Positions 23,801 to 34,138 of a DNA stretch of 64,000 nucleotides are shown piece after piece. The stretch is from positions 19,493,017 to 19,557,016 of the forward strand of contig OX453287.1 of assembly GCA_949710005.1 (NCBI GenBank). Direction: 5' to 3'. Source of the stretch: Ricordea florida. Taxonomy: Eukaryota > Cnidaria > Anthozoa > Corallimorpharia > Ricordeidae. A model generated the notes under the pieces. It did no database searches and had not been told where the DNA came from. It worked only from the letters and a program-made list of their open reading frames with translations. Numbering within the stretch: the stretch's first letter is position 1; every line of letters starts with the position of its first letter. A program made the position numbers and the translations under genes.

Positions 23801-26684
23801 AACAGGTGGGTGTCAAGTTACATGCCAAGACAACGTGTTCAATTTTCCTTTCGCGCCAAAGATGATGCATGGATATTGCTACAGAGCCTGCGGTATTGCA
23901 GCAAGTGCCACTTCATGTTACATCTTCCGTCTTTAGAATGTAGAAGTATGAGTACAGCTAAGTTAACAAAACAAACAAATAATAATATAAGAACACGCAA
24001 AGATACATATGAATTATCAGTGATCAACACGGAAAAGTCCCTATGCTCTGGTGTTCTGCAGTCCCCGCCGGAACTAAATTAGAAGAAGACTAGAGAATAT
24101 AGCGAAGAATATGGCGCCACTGTGATATTATACACTTAATGTATGGCACTGAGGGAAAACAAAACTATCTAGTTTCCCGAGGGACCATACATAAAGTGCT
24201 TTGTTATATATTTAGACTTTCCCTTAGTAAAAACAAACAATCAAAGACGGTTCAACTTTCGGGCGGGCAACAACTGCGCAATTGTATCCCGGTCGGGATA
24301 CATTTGAATTTGATCAGGAGCACTTGACCAAAAATCAACCAATCATAGTGCTCGTTTTGTTGAGTGAAAGTCTAGGTGTATAACAATACTTCTTGTTAAT
24401 GCATTTCCTTTTTGTTTCTCTCCATGTCTGGATGTTCCTCCGTGCCGCCATTTTGTGAATCATTGCTGTCGTTCTGATGCTTATTTCCCGTGTTATCGCC
24501 TTTGATTGGATATTCAACCATCCTGTGATGATATTGGTCCATATTTGTCCTGGCCTTTTGCGGTAACTCTGCTTTATTTTCCTTCATCGTTGTTTGGTTT
24601 GTATATTTTTGAACTTCTGGTTTGAAATAAAAAAATAATTCAAATTTTTACACGCTATCATCTTTGTATGCTTGTATGTTATGAACGGTTATGCTGGGCA
24701 ATAATTTACATTGAATCAAATTTTCTGCCCTCGGCTTATCTAACTTTGTCTCTTCCTACTAATGACTCAACTTTTGCTTTAACGTCTTCGTGAAATAATA
24801 CTTTCAAACATCGTATTGGCTTCTTTCGGCTCTAATTTGCCTCTATGTTACACTTAATTTTTCCTTTCTTTGTATGTCCATTTCATTGTGTTTTGCCTTT
24901 TTCTTACAATCTTGCGTTTGCGTTATTACATACATTATTATAATGACAATAACACACGTACCCTTATCCTCCTGTTTTGGCGTGGTGTTTTATAAAAATG
25001 TCCCTTTTTTGAATGCCCTGACTTGGTTGGGTTCGTTCTCTACGATTCCTCTACGGATCCAATTGACGTCAAACGACCATTGTGCCACGTGATCTTTGGT
25101 ATTCCTGTGCTGCTGGAAGAAGGCGCCAACCGCTACTAAGACAGACAAAGGGCTCAAGAGTAGATTCAGTCGTGTAAGAGAACTGATATTGGAGGAACAA
25201 AGTACGGCAAAGAAGAAAAAGAAGAAAAAGGAAAGGTACGGTTAGTAAGAGAACATTGTAGTATAATATTATGTGTTGGTATAGAGCAGTGTTCAAAGAA
25301 AACAATGCAGCTCTTGAACCATTCACAACAGATGCATACTGTCTAATGAACCAATCAAATTTCAAAGAAAATTCTTGTCGCGTGCACCAGGCGCGGGAAA
25401 ACGCATTTGACCTCGTCGCGATTGGTTTGATTTTTGTAAAAACTTAGAAAAACTTTATTAAACTTAAGTTTTCAGTGGACTCGGGGAGTGAAAGGGTTAA
25501 AAGTTATAACAAGCTTATGGTTAGAACTACACTGCAGGACACGAGGTTTGACCCTGTGAGTAAAGGGTGAAAAGTTAGAACCACATTGTATGACTCAAAG
25601 ATTGACTCTGGCATTGAAAGGGCTTTAAAAGTAGAATTTCATATTCAAGCCGTATGGTTTGTGATTGACTATCATTCATTTTCGCAATACCATCTAACGC
25701 AAATCAAAATGATTCATCTTATTATTCAGGAAGAAGAAAAAAACTAAAGCTCGAAATAAGAAAAGGAAGAGCATTTCAAGGGGTCGTCGTCGTTCCAGGC
25801 GTTCGTCGAGCTCAGATGATTCTTCAAGTGAACGTTCCTCTTTATCAAGTTCAAGCGACAGTGAAGTATGGATTGAGAAAGCGGCAGCGACAACAGCTGA
25901 GAGCAAAACCGGAGAAAAATCTTCCCAGAAAAGTCGCGGCAACACGCTGCATGACGAAAATAGGGAACTACACTCGGTTTTTCGCTTTAACGACGAAAAA
26001 GTGGCTTCGAAGGTGGTGGAAAAGAGACAAAAAACTAATAGAAGATCAACATCACCGGTCAGTGGCACGAAGAAAAGGAGAAGCGAAAGTGTCAGTAGTT
26101 CGTCGTTGTCGTCGTATTCTCGAAGCCCAAGTAGCGACAGGGCAAAGAGATCGAAACGAAAGGAAGTTCATAGAAAAGATAGCAGAAATAGGGAAGATGA
26201 CCGCATCCTTCGAGCGAATTCTCATTGGAAGAGAAAAATCGAGACGCGGGATGAAAGAATGCAAGAAGAGTTGAACGATAAGGGTCGGGGAAGGAGTAGG
26301 TCACGGCAAAAAGAAACTTTTACCCGAGGAAAGCCCTTGAAAGAAAGCGAAGATTTCCTTGGAAGGGAGATAAAGAAAATCCGCGGGAATGCGTGGTCTG
26401 CCAGTTGCAATTCCAGTGGCAAAAAGTTGCCAGTCGCTGTTGCAAGCACTGCAGAAACAAGTGCGTATGAGGGAAGTGAACCATCTTTGTCGAGTGTTCA
26501 ACGTCAGCCTCGTCATTACGGGTCAAGTACAAAAGTCACTCGCGCGACTGGAAATAATTCCTATCCCGCGAATAAACCCGCAAAGTACCTCGGGTCGCAG
26601 GACACAAATAATAGGATTTCAAAGGATCACAGCTTGGCGCTTGTATCCTGCGATTACAGTTCCGATGAGAATTCTTTACCATGA
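11883..26684 (+). CDS. TTC14: TTC14 homologue (S1 domain and TPR protein), complete
   Basis: Sixteen coding exons join in frame: 11883-11886, 12252-12427, 13195-13304, 14362-14498, 15585-15667, 16163-16285, 16882-16975, 17584-17675, 19094-19128, 19430-19576, 20296-20367, 20915-21034, 22641-22763, 23676-23805, 25123-25235 and 25730-26684. They give about 837 residues (human about 770). Phases agree at every junction. Residues 171-265 form an S1-like RNA-binding domain (VVIGKVSSKRPFGIMV to DERVSISFRQS). Residues 357-475 hold TPR repeats (KGVDHFKAGNYDTALKYFE, VEALVARGAL). The tail is a lysine-, arginine- and serine-rich region, as in vertebrate TTC14. The first coding exon supplies only ATGG, which joins ATTGG to give MDWN; human TTC14 also starts MD. 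Exon 15 could begin at 25120 or 25123. The cellular role of TTC14 is poorly known; RNA processing is inferred from the domains. Confidence 0.88.
12602..12744. mobile_element. Small MITE with GATTTCYGCACAGG ends
   Basis: Inverted arms of about 30 bp (CACAGGTCCCTACTTCATTA and its complement) enclose about 80 bp. It lies in TTC14 intron 2. No coding content. Confidence 0.65.
15187..15480 (-). mobile_element. tRNA-derived SINE
   Basis: On the minus strand the 5' end reads GATATGGTAGTGTAGTGGTC and later GAGTTCGAACCCTGG, which are A-box-like and B-box-like RNA polymerase III elements of a decayed tRNA. A body follows containing TGGACTAGCATCCCATAGAG. It is in TTC14 intron 4, close to exon 5 (15585). 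Two or three short TTATTTTATTCACATGTAGG repeats separate it from the exon. Confidence 0.6.
17969..18081. mobile_element. Hairpin MITE, family A, copy 2
   Basis: Same palindrome as at 1728-1852, with a few substitutions and one arm end lost. It lies in TTC14 intron 8. Confidence 0.72.
19700..19881. mobile_element. Foldback element with CAATAGAGTGT ends
   Basis: Arms of about 85 bp begin CAATAGAGTGTTTCTGTC and end with the complement CATAAACACTCTATTG. The centre is GAAGCGAAGCTTCG. It is in TTC14 intron 10. Confidence 0.65.
19890..20191. mobile_element. MITE with GTTCACCACTAAATTTTCT ends
   Basis: About 300 bp bounded by TTCACCACTAAATTTTCT and its exact complement. It directly follows the preceding foldback element in TTC14 intron 10. 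No transposase. Confidence 0.6.
20518..20630 (-). mobile_element. Fragment of tRNA-derived SINE (family S1)
   Basis: Reads in reverse as GATCGCATGGTCATGAGTTC, CGTTTAAGCCTGAA and then CTTTAGGCCTTGCATTCGC, the 3' half of the SINE seen at 21480-21658. It is truncated at the tRNA anticodon region. Confidence 0.5.
21100..21730. mobile_element. MITE of the GTGATTATCGG family, interrupted by a SINE
   Basis: The left part (21100-21349) and right part (about 21659-21730) together match the intact copy at 59363-59675. Shared landmarks are the ACAAAATCGCGCGCT-type end, the AAAATGGCTACCAGTCGTTC segment and the GTGAATATTCACCGATAATC palindrome. The interruption at 21350-21658 is SINE sequence. It is in TTC14 intron 12. 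Confidence 0.7.
21480..21658 (+). mobile_element. tRNA-derived SINE (family S1)
   Basis: The segment beginning TGGCTTGATAGCTCAGTTGG and ending GGGTTCGAATCCCGTTCAGA folds as a tRNA-like cloverleaf with A and B boxes. The anticodon position reads GGT and the acceptor stem has one mismatch. T-rich spacers and a tail with GCTTAAGTTGTGCACATAAC follow. Related copies occur reversed at 26845-27200 and 20518-20630. Repeated copies with a shared tail indicate a SINE and not a functional tRNA gene. Confidence 0.7.
21809..21843 (-). ncRNA. Hammerhead ribozyme-like motif (Penelope-associated)
   Basis: On the minus strand the segment reads CGCT, CTGACGA, a GGGC/GCTT helix with loop TAAC, GAAA, CGTC, AGCG. 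This fits the hammerhead core CUGANGA..GAAA with a minimal helix III (AC/GU), cleavage after GUC and a 4-bp helix I (CGCT/AGCG). Penelope-like retroelements are known to carry such minimal motifs. It lies in TTC14 intron 12, beside sequence shared with the fragments at 55.8 and 57.2 kb. Activity is not demonstrated. Confidence 0.55.
21923..22371. mobile_element. Non-autonomous element with asymmetric inverted ends (family B, copy 1)
   Basis: The left end contains TAGATTTAGGC, AAACCTAAA and then AGCGGAGCTCC. The right end has a CGGCTCTTCGAGCCG hairpin and finishes GGAGCTCCGCTA. About 450 bp with no transposase. A near full-length copy in opposite orientation is at 60900-61409. The element sits between two facing arms (21850-21917 and 22489-22560) that share TTATGTGCAATTTAT and GAGGTTTGGAGC. 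Confidence 0.7.
22795..23640 (+). repeat. Satellite array of about 115-140 bp units in TTC14 intron 13
   Basis: Four near-identical 140-bp units (landmark TGTAGATCTAGAAACTTGTG at 22941, 23081 and 23221, with a variant first unit near 22801) are followed by shorter, more diverged units. Shared core motifs are CAGTAGCTTTCCAAAGAATGG, split here as CAGTAGCTTTCC and AAAGAATGG, then TGGTTTGATCCACAGATGAA and AGTTAGAACCACAC. The array ends about 35 bp before the acceptor of exon 14 (23676). Related arrays are at 36670-37400, 50185-50690, 53258-53400 and 60685-61915. Confidence 0.9.
25495..25655 (+). repeat. Degenerate copies related to the intronic satellite
   Basis: Two loose repeats contain AAAAGTTAGAACCACATTGTA-like text, split as AAAAGTTAGAACC and ACATTGTA. 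They lie in TTC14 intron 15 in the same orientation as the intron 13 array. They appear to be old, diverged units. Confidence 0.45.
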
Positions 26685-26784
26685 AATGAGCGTAGAATTT
26701 TAACAAAAATCCTCGTATCTTCGTAACCTGTGAAGCGTACACGAACTATTGCACGGTTACCAAATTCAAAGTTTATCGCAAGAA

Positions 26785-26790
26785 AATAAA
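26785..26790 (+). terminator. Polyadenylation signal of TTC14
   Basis: AATAAA lies 101 bp after the TTC14 stop codon and is a plausible poly(A) signal. Confidence 0.55.
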
Positions 26791-26844
26791 ACCACAACGC
26801 ATTCCTGTTTGTGAGATTCGATTTCGTGGGTGAACGATCTTCGC

Positions 26845-27200
26845 AGTTACGTACGCAGCTTAAGCAGTTGCGAAGATGAGACCTCAAAAAATAAATAATA
26901 ATAAAATTCAGGCTTGAACGGGATAAGAAGCCATGACGTTGCGATACCGGTGCAATGCTCTAACCAACCGAGCTTCAAGTCAACTCGGAGCTGGTCATTT
27001 GTGAGTTTGTAATTATTACTGATTATCTTAGACATTTCATAAATGAAAGATTTTTGCAGTAATATAAGTAACATAGTCAGTTGTCAAGATAAGATCTGAA
27101 CGGGATTTTAACCCATGACCTTGCGATACCGGTACAATGTTCTAACCAACTGAGCTATCAAGCCAACTGGGAGCTGGTCCTATTTGAGTTCGTAATATAC
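26845..27200 (-). mobile_element. Two tandem S1 SINE copies
   Basis: Reversed tRNA-like segments at about 26915-26995 and 27090-27175 each carry the CGGTATCGCAA anticodon region and a GCTCAGTTGG-type A box, followed upstream by GACCAGCTCC. The first also has the tail with GCTTAAGCTGCG. They match the SINE at 21480-21658. Confidence 0.65.
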
Positions 27201-27321
27201 CCGTATAGGATGAAGGTATCAATGTGGTTATATGTAAATCGAGATTCACTTTGTTGTGCTCCAAGTCACAAATTAAACGCTTTCAGCTGACTCTAAAACC
27301 CAGATCGAGGTAGCTAGCTAA

Positions 27322-27610
27322 GGGACGGACCATTGGAAAAGTGATTGGGGGGGGGGGGAAACCAAAAAAAATTCATGCAAGGGAAAATGCCAAGAAAAAA
27401 TTCATGCAAAGAAGAAGGTAAACAAAAATTCATGCAGAAGGAAGGTCCAATTGTGACTTTTTCACACGTAGTAAAAAAAAAATTCGTGCGGAGGGGTTCA
27501 CCTGAAAAAAAAAATTCCTGCACAAGCAGTGAGCGAAAAAAAAAATTCGTGCAAGCTGAAAATTCCCCACTTCCCCCCCCCCCCCCATCACTTTTCTAAT
27601 GGTCCGTCCC
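27322..27610. mobile_element. MITE with GGGACGGACCATT ends (family C, copy 1)
   Basis: The ends are GGGACGGACCATTGGAAAAG and CTTTTCTAATGGTCCGTCCC. The interior is a series of A-rich units ending in ATTCATGCA or ATTCGTGCA, with terminal G and C runs. Copies lie at 38158-38443 and, truncated, at 53405-53646. No coding capacity. TAA abuts some ends, so a Harbinger-type origin is possible but not shown. Confidence 0.75.
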
Positions 27611-27984
27611 CAATGCGGGCTTATGCATAGCCCGTCACCTGTGACAACCCGCAGGGCTCTGGAACCCAGGGTAATTATTTGATCTGTAAAAAAAACCGTC
27701 AAAGTTCCTTCTCCATCAAGGAAAAAGTTGGCCATTTTTATCTCGTGGGTCTCGTAGATTCACGAGGTATTGGGATGGTGGGTCAGAGATGTCATCGATA
27801 AAGGGTAAAAAAAAGTATCGGAGCCAATAGTAACCTATGCTTTTGCTGTGCAGGAATTTCTTTTTTGGTAATTGCCGCAACCCAAAAGGTTGGCAAGGCC
27901 GCTCCGATAAAGCACAACTTATGCGTTGAGTGTAATCTGAACTCCGCAATGAATTGCGACTCAAATTCCAGGATGACGAGTTAA

Positions 27985-28400
27985 ATCTGATTCCTGAGTC
28001 TGATCTCTGTAGTCTGATTTCTGTAGTCTGAACTCTGATCTCTGTAGTCCGAACTCTGATCTCTGAAGTCTGAACTCTGATCTCTGAACTCTGATCTCTG
28101 TAGTGTGAACTCTGATCTGTAGTCTGATCTCTGAAGTCTGAACTCTGATCTCTGTAGTCTTAACTCTGATCTCTGTAGTCTGATCTCTGTAGTCTTAACT
28201 CTGATCTCTGTAGTCTGAACTCTGATCTCTGTAGTCTGATCTCTGTAGTCTGATCTCTGTAGTCTGATCTCTGTAGCCTGAACTCTGATCTCTGTAGTCT
28301 GAACTCTGATCTCTGTAGTCTGACCTCTGATCTCTGTAGTCTGATCTCTGTAGTCTGAACTCTGATCTCTGTAGTCTGACCTCTGATCTCTGTAGTCTGA
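27985..28400. repeat. Tandem repeat of CTGATCTCTGTAGTCTGAACT type
   Basis: About 400 bp built from 14-bp and 21-bp units combining CTGATCTCTGTAGT and CTGAACT. Open frames in it are repeat products. No other content. Confidence 0.88.
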
Positions 28401-28589
28401 AGGCCCTCTTCAGCTTTCGTATAAAAATGACATAGTCAAAATTAAGAAACAACACCATCTGAAAACAATGTAAACATGTACAGGCACACTGCCGACTATA
28501 GAAATTTAATCCCTGCTGGAATTTGCGAACGCATTTTAGTCATACTTTTTTCTTGGACAATTCTGTCCAAGGGGGAAACGCGCGATGAA

Positions 28590-28925
28590 ATTATCCCTAA
28601 GTGAAGCTCCAACCCAAAGGCCAGACCACAACACCAGGAACTACGTCCCCTACTCTTTACGATCAGTGTGTGGGTACTTTAACATTCCACTAAGTTATCA
28701 CGGTTTATGAGACGGGACCTAAAGTTTATCGTCCTTATCCGATAAGACTAGAAATTCGGTTCTGTCCTCGTGTACCAGCACACAAGAGCCGCGGATACAA
28801 AAGACCAAACAGTACATTAGAGCTAACAAATGTCTCCTAAACAAAGAAAATACAATGGTTATTCCCTCGTGTACCCGTATACGATAGTCCGGTGCTCTAC
28901 CAACTGAACTAACCAGTTATAGAAC
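28590..28925 (-). mobile_element. tRNA-derived SINE (family S4) with tRNA-like head
   Basis: The body has AGACCACAACACCAGGAACTA-like text (AGACCACAACACC, GGAACTAC) and CTTTACGATCAGTGTGTGGG. A reversed tRNA-like head at 28860-28915 contains the complement of TTAGTTCAGTTGGTAGAGC. Bodies of the same family recur at 54486-54585 and 56165-56345. The exact head-body junction is uncertain. Confidence 0.5.
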
Positions 28926-29103
28926 TACATATAAGAGCGAATCCGTGACGGTACAAAAGGGAAAACATGGCGATTATATTTTCTGATCAAGTGAATAAAC
29001 AAACACGATGTCAAGGTTATTGTAACTATTAATTATTACTCTAAAATGCAAAAGCCTTCCCAACATCAAACGTCAACTCGATCTTCCCTTGGGCCCAGTT
29101 CAT

Positions 29104-29136
<33 letters not shown>

Positions 29137-29316
29137 GTTAGGTTCGAATTTGGAGCGACATTGGCATGACAGCTGATTCAGAAGGCGTACCGTGTGTCAA
29201 ACCTATAGAGTACCGAAGCGCTGACGTCACGTTACCATGGAAGCATTTTGGCTGGTTCTAAGCAAAAGATCAACATAGCGTCTCTCTTTGGGTAACGTAA
29301 CGTGGACAAGTCGAAA

Positions 29317-30428
29317 ATGGTTCAATGTTTTGCCCCAGATTGTAATCATCAATCAGAAAGGGAGACATGTAAATTTTTTAGGTTTCCGAAGGATCCTGTG
29401 GAGTTCAATTGGTGGAAAAAGCTCCTAAGGTAAGGTAAAACACGCTAGAAATACGGGCGCTAGGTAGTGGCGTGACGACTCGAACAATTGAACTCTGACT
29501 CTTTGAATTCTTCTTATTGATATACTCGGTAATGGCTTTAAGAGATGAAGTAATATGTATGGAAACAGGACTACCAAACAAGCAAATATTTTCAATTGTT
29601 GTGAACTATGTCAGACGGTTCTCGGCAGAAATTAACTATTTTTATGGCTGGAGGGTTGAAAGGATCCTGTTGGAAGATCAAGTTTTTATAACCCTTATGA
29701 AGTTACGACAGAACTACACAAACCTGCACTTGGCTGAGCTCTTTCACTGTAGCACTGCAACAATCAGTAATATAATACTTACATTGGTTCATGTATTATA
29801 CAAGCTACTATATGAAGACTGTTTACAATCTGTGCCATCCAAAGAGAAGAACAGAACCTCTATGCCAGAATCTTTTTCACTGTTTGGGCATTGCAAAATG
29901 GTCATCGACTGCACTGATATAGAAATTGCAGCACCTGGTTTAATGAGTGACCAAAAATTGACTTACTCAACATACAGGGGAATGAACTCCTTCAAGACAC
30001 TTATTGGTGTTGCACCAAATGCTGTTATTACCCATGTTAGTAAATTGTTTCCAGGCTCAACATCAGATAAAGCCATTGTGGAAAAATCTGGTGTACTAGC
30101 TAGAACACTTTAAACCTGGGGATCTGATACTTGCTGACAAAGGCTTTTGATAGCTGATATTGTTCCAAATGGTGTGTCTGTTAATATTCCCCCATTTTTA
30201 TATAATGGGAAATTTAACGAGAGTGAAATTAAACTAACTAAGACTATTGCACGGTGCAGAATTCATGTGGAAAGGGCAAATGCACGCATCAAAGATTTCA
30301 AGATTCTAACCTTCATTCCACCATACTTGAGATGCTACACTGAAAAAGTTTTGAAATTATGTGCTGGCTTGGTAAACTTACAAAACTCCCTCATTAGAGA
30401 AGTTAGAGATTCTGTTGACATGGAATAG
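29317..30428 (+). pseudogene. ISL2EU transposase (THAP + HTH + DDE), defective
   Basis: The first exon (29317-29429) starts MVQCFAPDCNHQ and keeps the first half of a C2CH THAP zinc finger up to WWKKLLR with a GTAAGG donor. The second half (expected C..H pair) was not found. From 29532 the frame gives a helix-turn-helix (LHLAELFHCSTATISNII), then MVIDCTDIEIAAP with the first catalytic aspartate. Near 30110-30150 two frame changes interrupt the protein around LADKGF, which carries the second aspartate. The last part contains CRIHVERANARIKDF with the catalytic glutamate and stops at 30428. The protein is broken by an internal loss and two frameshifts. Sequencing error could explain the shifts but not the missing zinc-finger half. 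Confidence 0.8.
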
Positions 30429-31071
30429 AATTATTTTTTTCTAATTCTTTGTTGGGTATAGTTGAGATGAAACATGCATCCCTAGCTGTGAGCTTAATTT
30501 TGATACTTAGAACATGCTGCATGTATAGCATAATATGATTTTGTTTGATTCCATTAAATGTTTATATCCCTACAGTCTTGATTGCAGTGTTTTGAGTATT
30601 CACTTTTGCAAAACTTAAAATAAAAGTGAGTGTTTCAACTGACATTCATCTCTGTTTATTTCATGTTAAGATTTTACTGTAATTATAGTTGTTACCATCT
30701 ATTTGAAAAGGAAGAAAAAGGAGTGGCTTAACCTGGTAAATGTGTATTAATTACGGTAAGCTAGTGTATATAAAAAACAAATAAAAGAAATTATGGAATA
30801 GTGGAGCTGCACTCCTTAAAAACAGTGTTTTTGAAAAAATGTTGAATTGCATTTTACAGTTTACAGGTTACCCAAAGACTTAAGTTAATTAACATCACAA
30901 GTTTGCAAAACACAACCAATTTATTCTGTACATCACATCAGATGACCACAACCCAAAGTTGTTTTTCACAATGCTGAAAAAAACATGCATGAGATTTTAA
31001 CAATGTTCAGTCTCCAACAATTTCATATATTCATGAAAATCAGTCTGCGGAGCTGCTGACTGCCTGTAGCC

Positions 31072-32389
31072 TTACAGTAGATCATTAGAGAATGCTGGAA
31101 TAATATGCTTAATATAAAAGTCCTTTAAGAGTTGAAGATTGTCAGCCCAGGCAGGATCTTTCTTGATTTGGAGGATGAGGGTTTCTTTTGTTGTCCACAC
31201 AACAAAAAAGCAAATCTCCCTTCCAGTTAAATATAACTGTCCTTGTACTTGATGCCAGTAAACATGTCCTTTATCGAGTTCATAGTGTCCTTGTGAATTC
31301 TTCTTGATATAAAATTTACCTGATGATACTGCTTCTTCTATGGTTAAATCTCTTTGGGTGAATGGGCACTTCACCTCCAGCAGTGCATACGTGCCTACCA
31401 AGCCATCAGGGGAGGCACCTAGCATTCCTGACAGCTCAAGCCAAATCCCAGATTCTTCAACACATAGCTTTGTTTTTTGTTCAAACACTTTCTTTGCCTG
31501 ATTTTCGTTAATTATGCCCCAATTAATGGCTTGTACCCTTGTTAAATCGTACTGGCCAAGCACTCGCTTTAGAAGGGATGGAGTGACTCTCTTGCAGTTT
31601 AAGACATTTCCAAAATTGCTGGCTGTGAGTCTTCCTTTCCTTATCATTTGCCAGGAAGGATTATCTCGTTGTCTTACGGTGGCTTTATTTACGGCTATAC
31701 GCTGCTCTTCAGAGATACGAAGTTTCTCGGTAAGGTATCTCTTCTTATCCGCATGATTTAGAAATTCCCGAGACAACACAATCTCTTCTACAGTGATCGC
31801 AGGCAGGGCGTTGTTCTTTTCAGGCTCTGGAGAGAGAAGCCACAAAGTGCCGGTAAAGTTGCCGTACTTTTTCAGTTCTTGGTAGAACCAGGAACGATCC
31901 TCTTCGTTTACTTCTCTTTTAAGGCAATTTTACTCCTTTGAGCAAGGATATAACTCTTCTACGGATTTCACTTGGTTTGGGGCCCTCATGGGCTTTTTCC
32001 ATTTGCATTCTACATCTGTTCGGCTAAGATTATGGATTCCATAGATAATAAGTGCCGCGGCATGGCTACATTTATAGTTTCCACGGGGACATTCGCACTT
32101 AGCAGACTTTATTTCATTCCCATGAAGAGAAACCTGTATTGCAAAGTAAACATAGGGAACATTAAAGTTTTATACAAACGATTACGAGTGTTCCGAACTT
32201 GTGAGTTTACTTACCGTGACCTTGTAAGACTTGTCCTTCATACTGGCATTTACCAAATCCTATAATCATTCCATTGGAATACTGAAAAGACTCTATATGG
32301 TCGGATTTGTAATGATTTTCACCATGTTCGATTGATTTCGGCTCACCAGAAAAGAAAGAAGTAAGAGAAGTTATCGTCATGGCCGCCAT
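31072..32389 (-). pseudogene. ISL2EU SWIM zinc-finger/YqaJ-like nuclease, defective
   Basis: YqaJ-like proteins are lambda-exonuclease-fold nucleases. The minus-strand product starts MAAMTITSLTSFF at 32389, crosses a likely intron (32214-32134), and shows a SWIM finger CECPRGNYKCSH. The nuclease core follows: RLTASNFG, WGIINENQA, GASPDGLVG, LEVKCPF and WHQVQGQLYL, which includes the PD..ExK catalytic pattern. The frame must change near 32250, before the segment ASMKDKSYKVTV. An in-frame TAA sits at 31930-31932. The nuclease part alone is open from 31845 to 31072. The gene is therefore inactivated in two places. Confidence 0.78.
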
Positions 32390-32566
32390 GTTGGTTCGAA
32401 TGCTCTTTGTTTAGAACCACTCAAATCGTGCCCATGGTAACGTGACGTCACACTTCGGTACTCTATTATGTATTATATATACGGAGAAGGCATTATACAT
32501 TTATACATGTCATAATTAATGCGTTTGGTTCGACGCATGAGAAGAGCGCCGTATGATTGGCCGTAT

Positions 32567-32589
32567 GATTGGCCGTTTTTATACTAGGA

Positions 32590-32620
<31 letters not shown>

Positions 32621-32812
32621 AACATTCGTAGTTAGTCTGGTTATGCGTCACTAGTATAAAGACGGACACAAGACGCATTATGTGTCCAGACGAACTACCC
32701 TTCGAAATACGTCTTGAACGACGCATTACTAAAGGTTGTTCGTCTGGACACATAATGCGTCATGTGCCCGTTTTTATACTAGTGACGCAAAGCCAGACGA
32801 ACCACGAATGTT

Positions 32813-32844
<32 letters not shown>

Positions 32845-32866
32845 AATGGTATAAAAACGGCCAATC
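32567..32866. mobile_element. 300-bp foldback MITE
   Basis: Nearly the whole segment is an inverted repeat. The ends are GATTGGCCGTTTTTATAC and its complement. Inner arms share GACGCATTATCCGTCTGGAC and TTGGGCAAACATTCGTA. It lies about 100 bp right of the ISL2EU end, inside the outer element. Confidence 0.75.
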
Positions 32867-32905
32867 AGTCGCCGCTCCTGTGTCGAATAATTATGCGGTA
32901 GACCC

Positions 32906-32943
<38 letters not shown>

Positions 32944-33022
32944 ACCGTACCGAACTGACTCAGACGCCGCTCTTAATTCATCAGTTAGGTTCGGCACATG
33001 GGTGAAGTGGCGTCTGAACCGG

Positions 33023-34138
33023 ATCTTACTTTGAGTTTATTTTATTAGACTATTTCTAAATTGGGCTAACAGCTAAAAAGAATTGAGACTTATCACACAG
33101 AATAAAAAACTGGCACTCAGATATCTAAATAAAACGACCAATACTTTTAGGTATGTAATCGATACTTTCCTATTAACAGCAAGAGTGCCGACTGGAGAAC
33201 CGGATAGCGACGAAATGTCGTCGTTTTGATGCAAATTGTATTCATTAAGCAGTAGTAAAGTGCCCAGCGTTTGCTCCACTGGCAAAAGGAATATTCAAAT
33301 TTTTAAAACTTTTCGGAGGTTATTTTCCCAAATTGACTTTTTATAACCACAAAAAGATTATGCTTTCGCGAGAATGGAAGGAAAGTCTCATGCTAATCAC
33401 TAAAAACAACTAATGGCAGTCAAGCTCATAATTCCGGCGTCGGCTTCAAAGCATAGTTAGTAGAGAGGACTAATCTACTGGCTATGTTCAAAGCAAACAT
33501 TGTTCCATCAAAACATGTTAAGTGTCATGGAAGCCGACTTCCCAATTGCTCCATTGGGTATCAAGTGTTTTTAAATTTAAATAAGTGCTAGACTTGTTTG
33601 CTAGTGTTTAGAGGGTTTAATTAAGTCATACGGTGGAGCTGTAGATGGTTGTCTTGTGATTAAGCCGGATCGAGAGAGTCTACGCTTAAATCCTCTATAA
33701 AGTTGGTGCATTTAGGCAGTAAAGTATCTCGGTCGATGCCCAGCCTTCTTCCTTCTACCGTGCAACTTACATTCACCATGAAAGGAGTTGTTGGAAAGGT
33801 TTTAGGTAGTAGTTAAAGCTGAAATTCGTATTTTGACGTTAAAACGCTACACTGAATAGTGGAGTGAAAGATTTATTTTTACACACTGTCACAGGCAATC
33901 TCAGAAAAAGAAAATCCAAGTTCTGCCAATGGAAGTCGAATCTTTTAGTTCAGACGCTCTACCACTGAACTGAGCTACAGGAGATTCGTGCATAATAGAG
34001 GGCTTCGAATATCCCAGTGAAATTGTTGTGAAATTATGAAGATTCAGTTCCAGGCTCAAAGCCGTATACTCACAATCTTCATTACCACAGTATGTAATGT
34101 GTTGCGTAAATTATGTTGTAGGATGGAATGAAGTTAAT
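33023..34138. other. Intergenic, including a degenerate tRNA-like SINE (33893-33990)
   Basis: Mostly unrecognised AT-rich sequence. At 33893-33990 a reversed tRNA-like segment contains the complement of GTAGCTCAGTTCAGTGGTAG. A related copy is at 47940-48055, so it is a repeat and not a tRNA gene. No coding region was recognised. Confidence 0.45.

Larger units (their letters stand above)
29207..32464 (+). mobile_element. ISL2EU-type DNA transposon (THAP/DDE plus SWIM/YqaJ), 3.26 kb
   Basis: The terminal inverted repeats AGAGTACCGAAG..TGACGTCACGTTACC are mirrored at the right end with one short difference, and AT dinucleotides flank both ends (29205-29206, 32465-32466). The element carries two convergent genes, a THAP plus DDE transposase on the plus strand and a SWIM zinc-finger plus YqaJ-like nuclease on the minus strand. 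This is the gene pair that defines ISL2EU elements in the PIF/Harbinger group. Both genes are damaged here, so this copy is not expected to move by itself. Confidence 0.82.
29091..33022. mobile_element. Outer element split by nested insertions
   Basis: A left end near 29091-29140 (GGGCCCAGTTCATACGCCGC, CATGTGCCGAACCTAA) is mirrored at 32980-33022 (GTTAGGTTCGGCACATG, GGCGTCTGAACCGG). Between them lie a complete ISL2EU element and a separate 300-bp foldback MITE. This reads as a short TIR element that was later invaded. The outer boundaries are approximate. Confidence 0.5.

Noticed and set aside
28195..28458. An ORF with RLQRSDYRDQS repeats
   Set aside because: It comes from the CTGATCTCTGTAGT tandem repeat.
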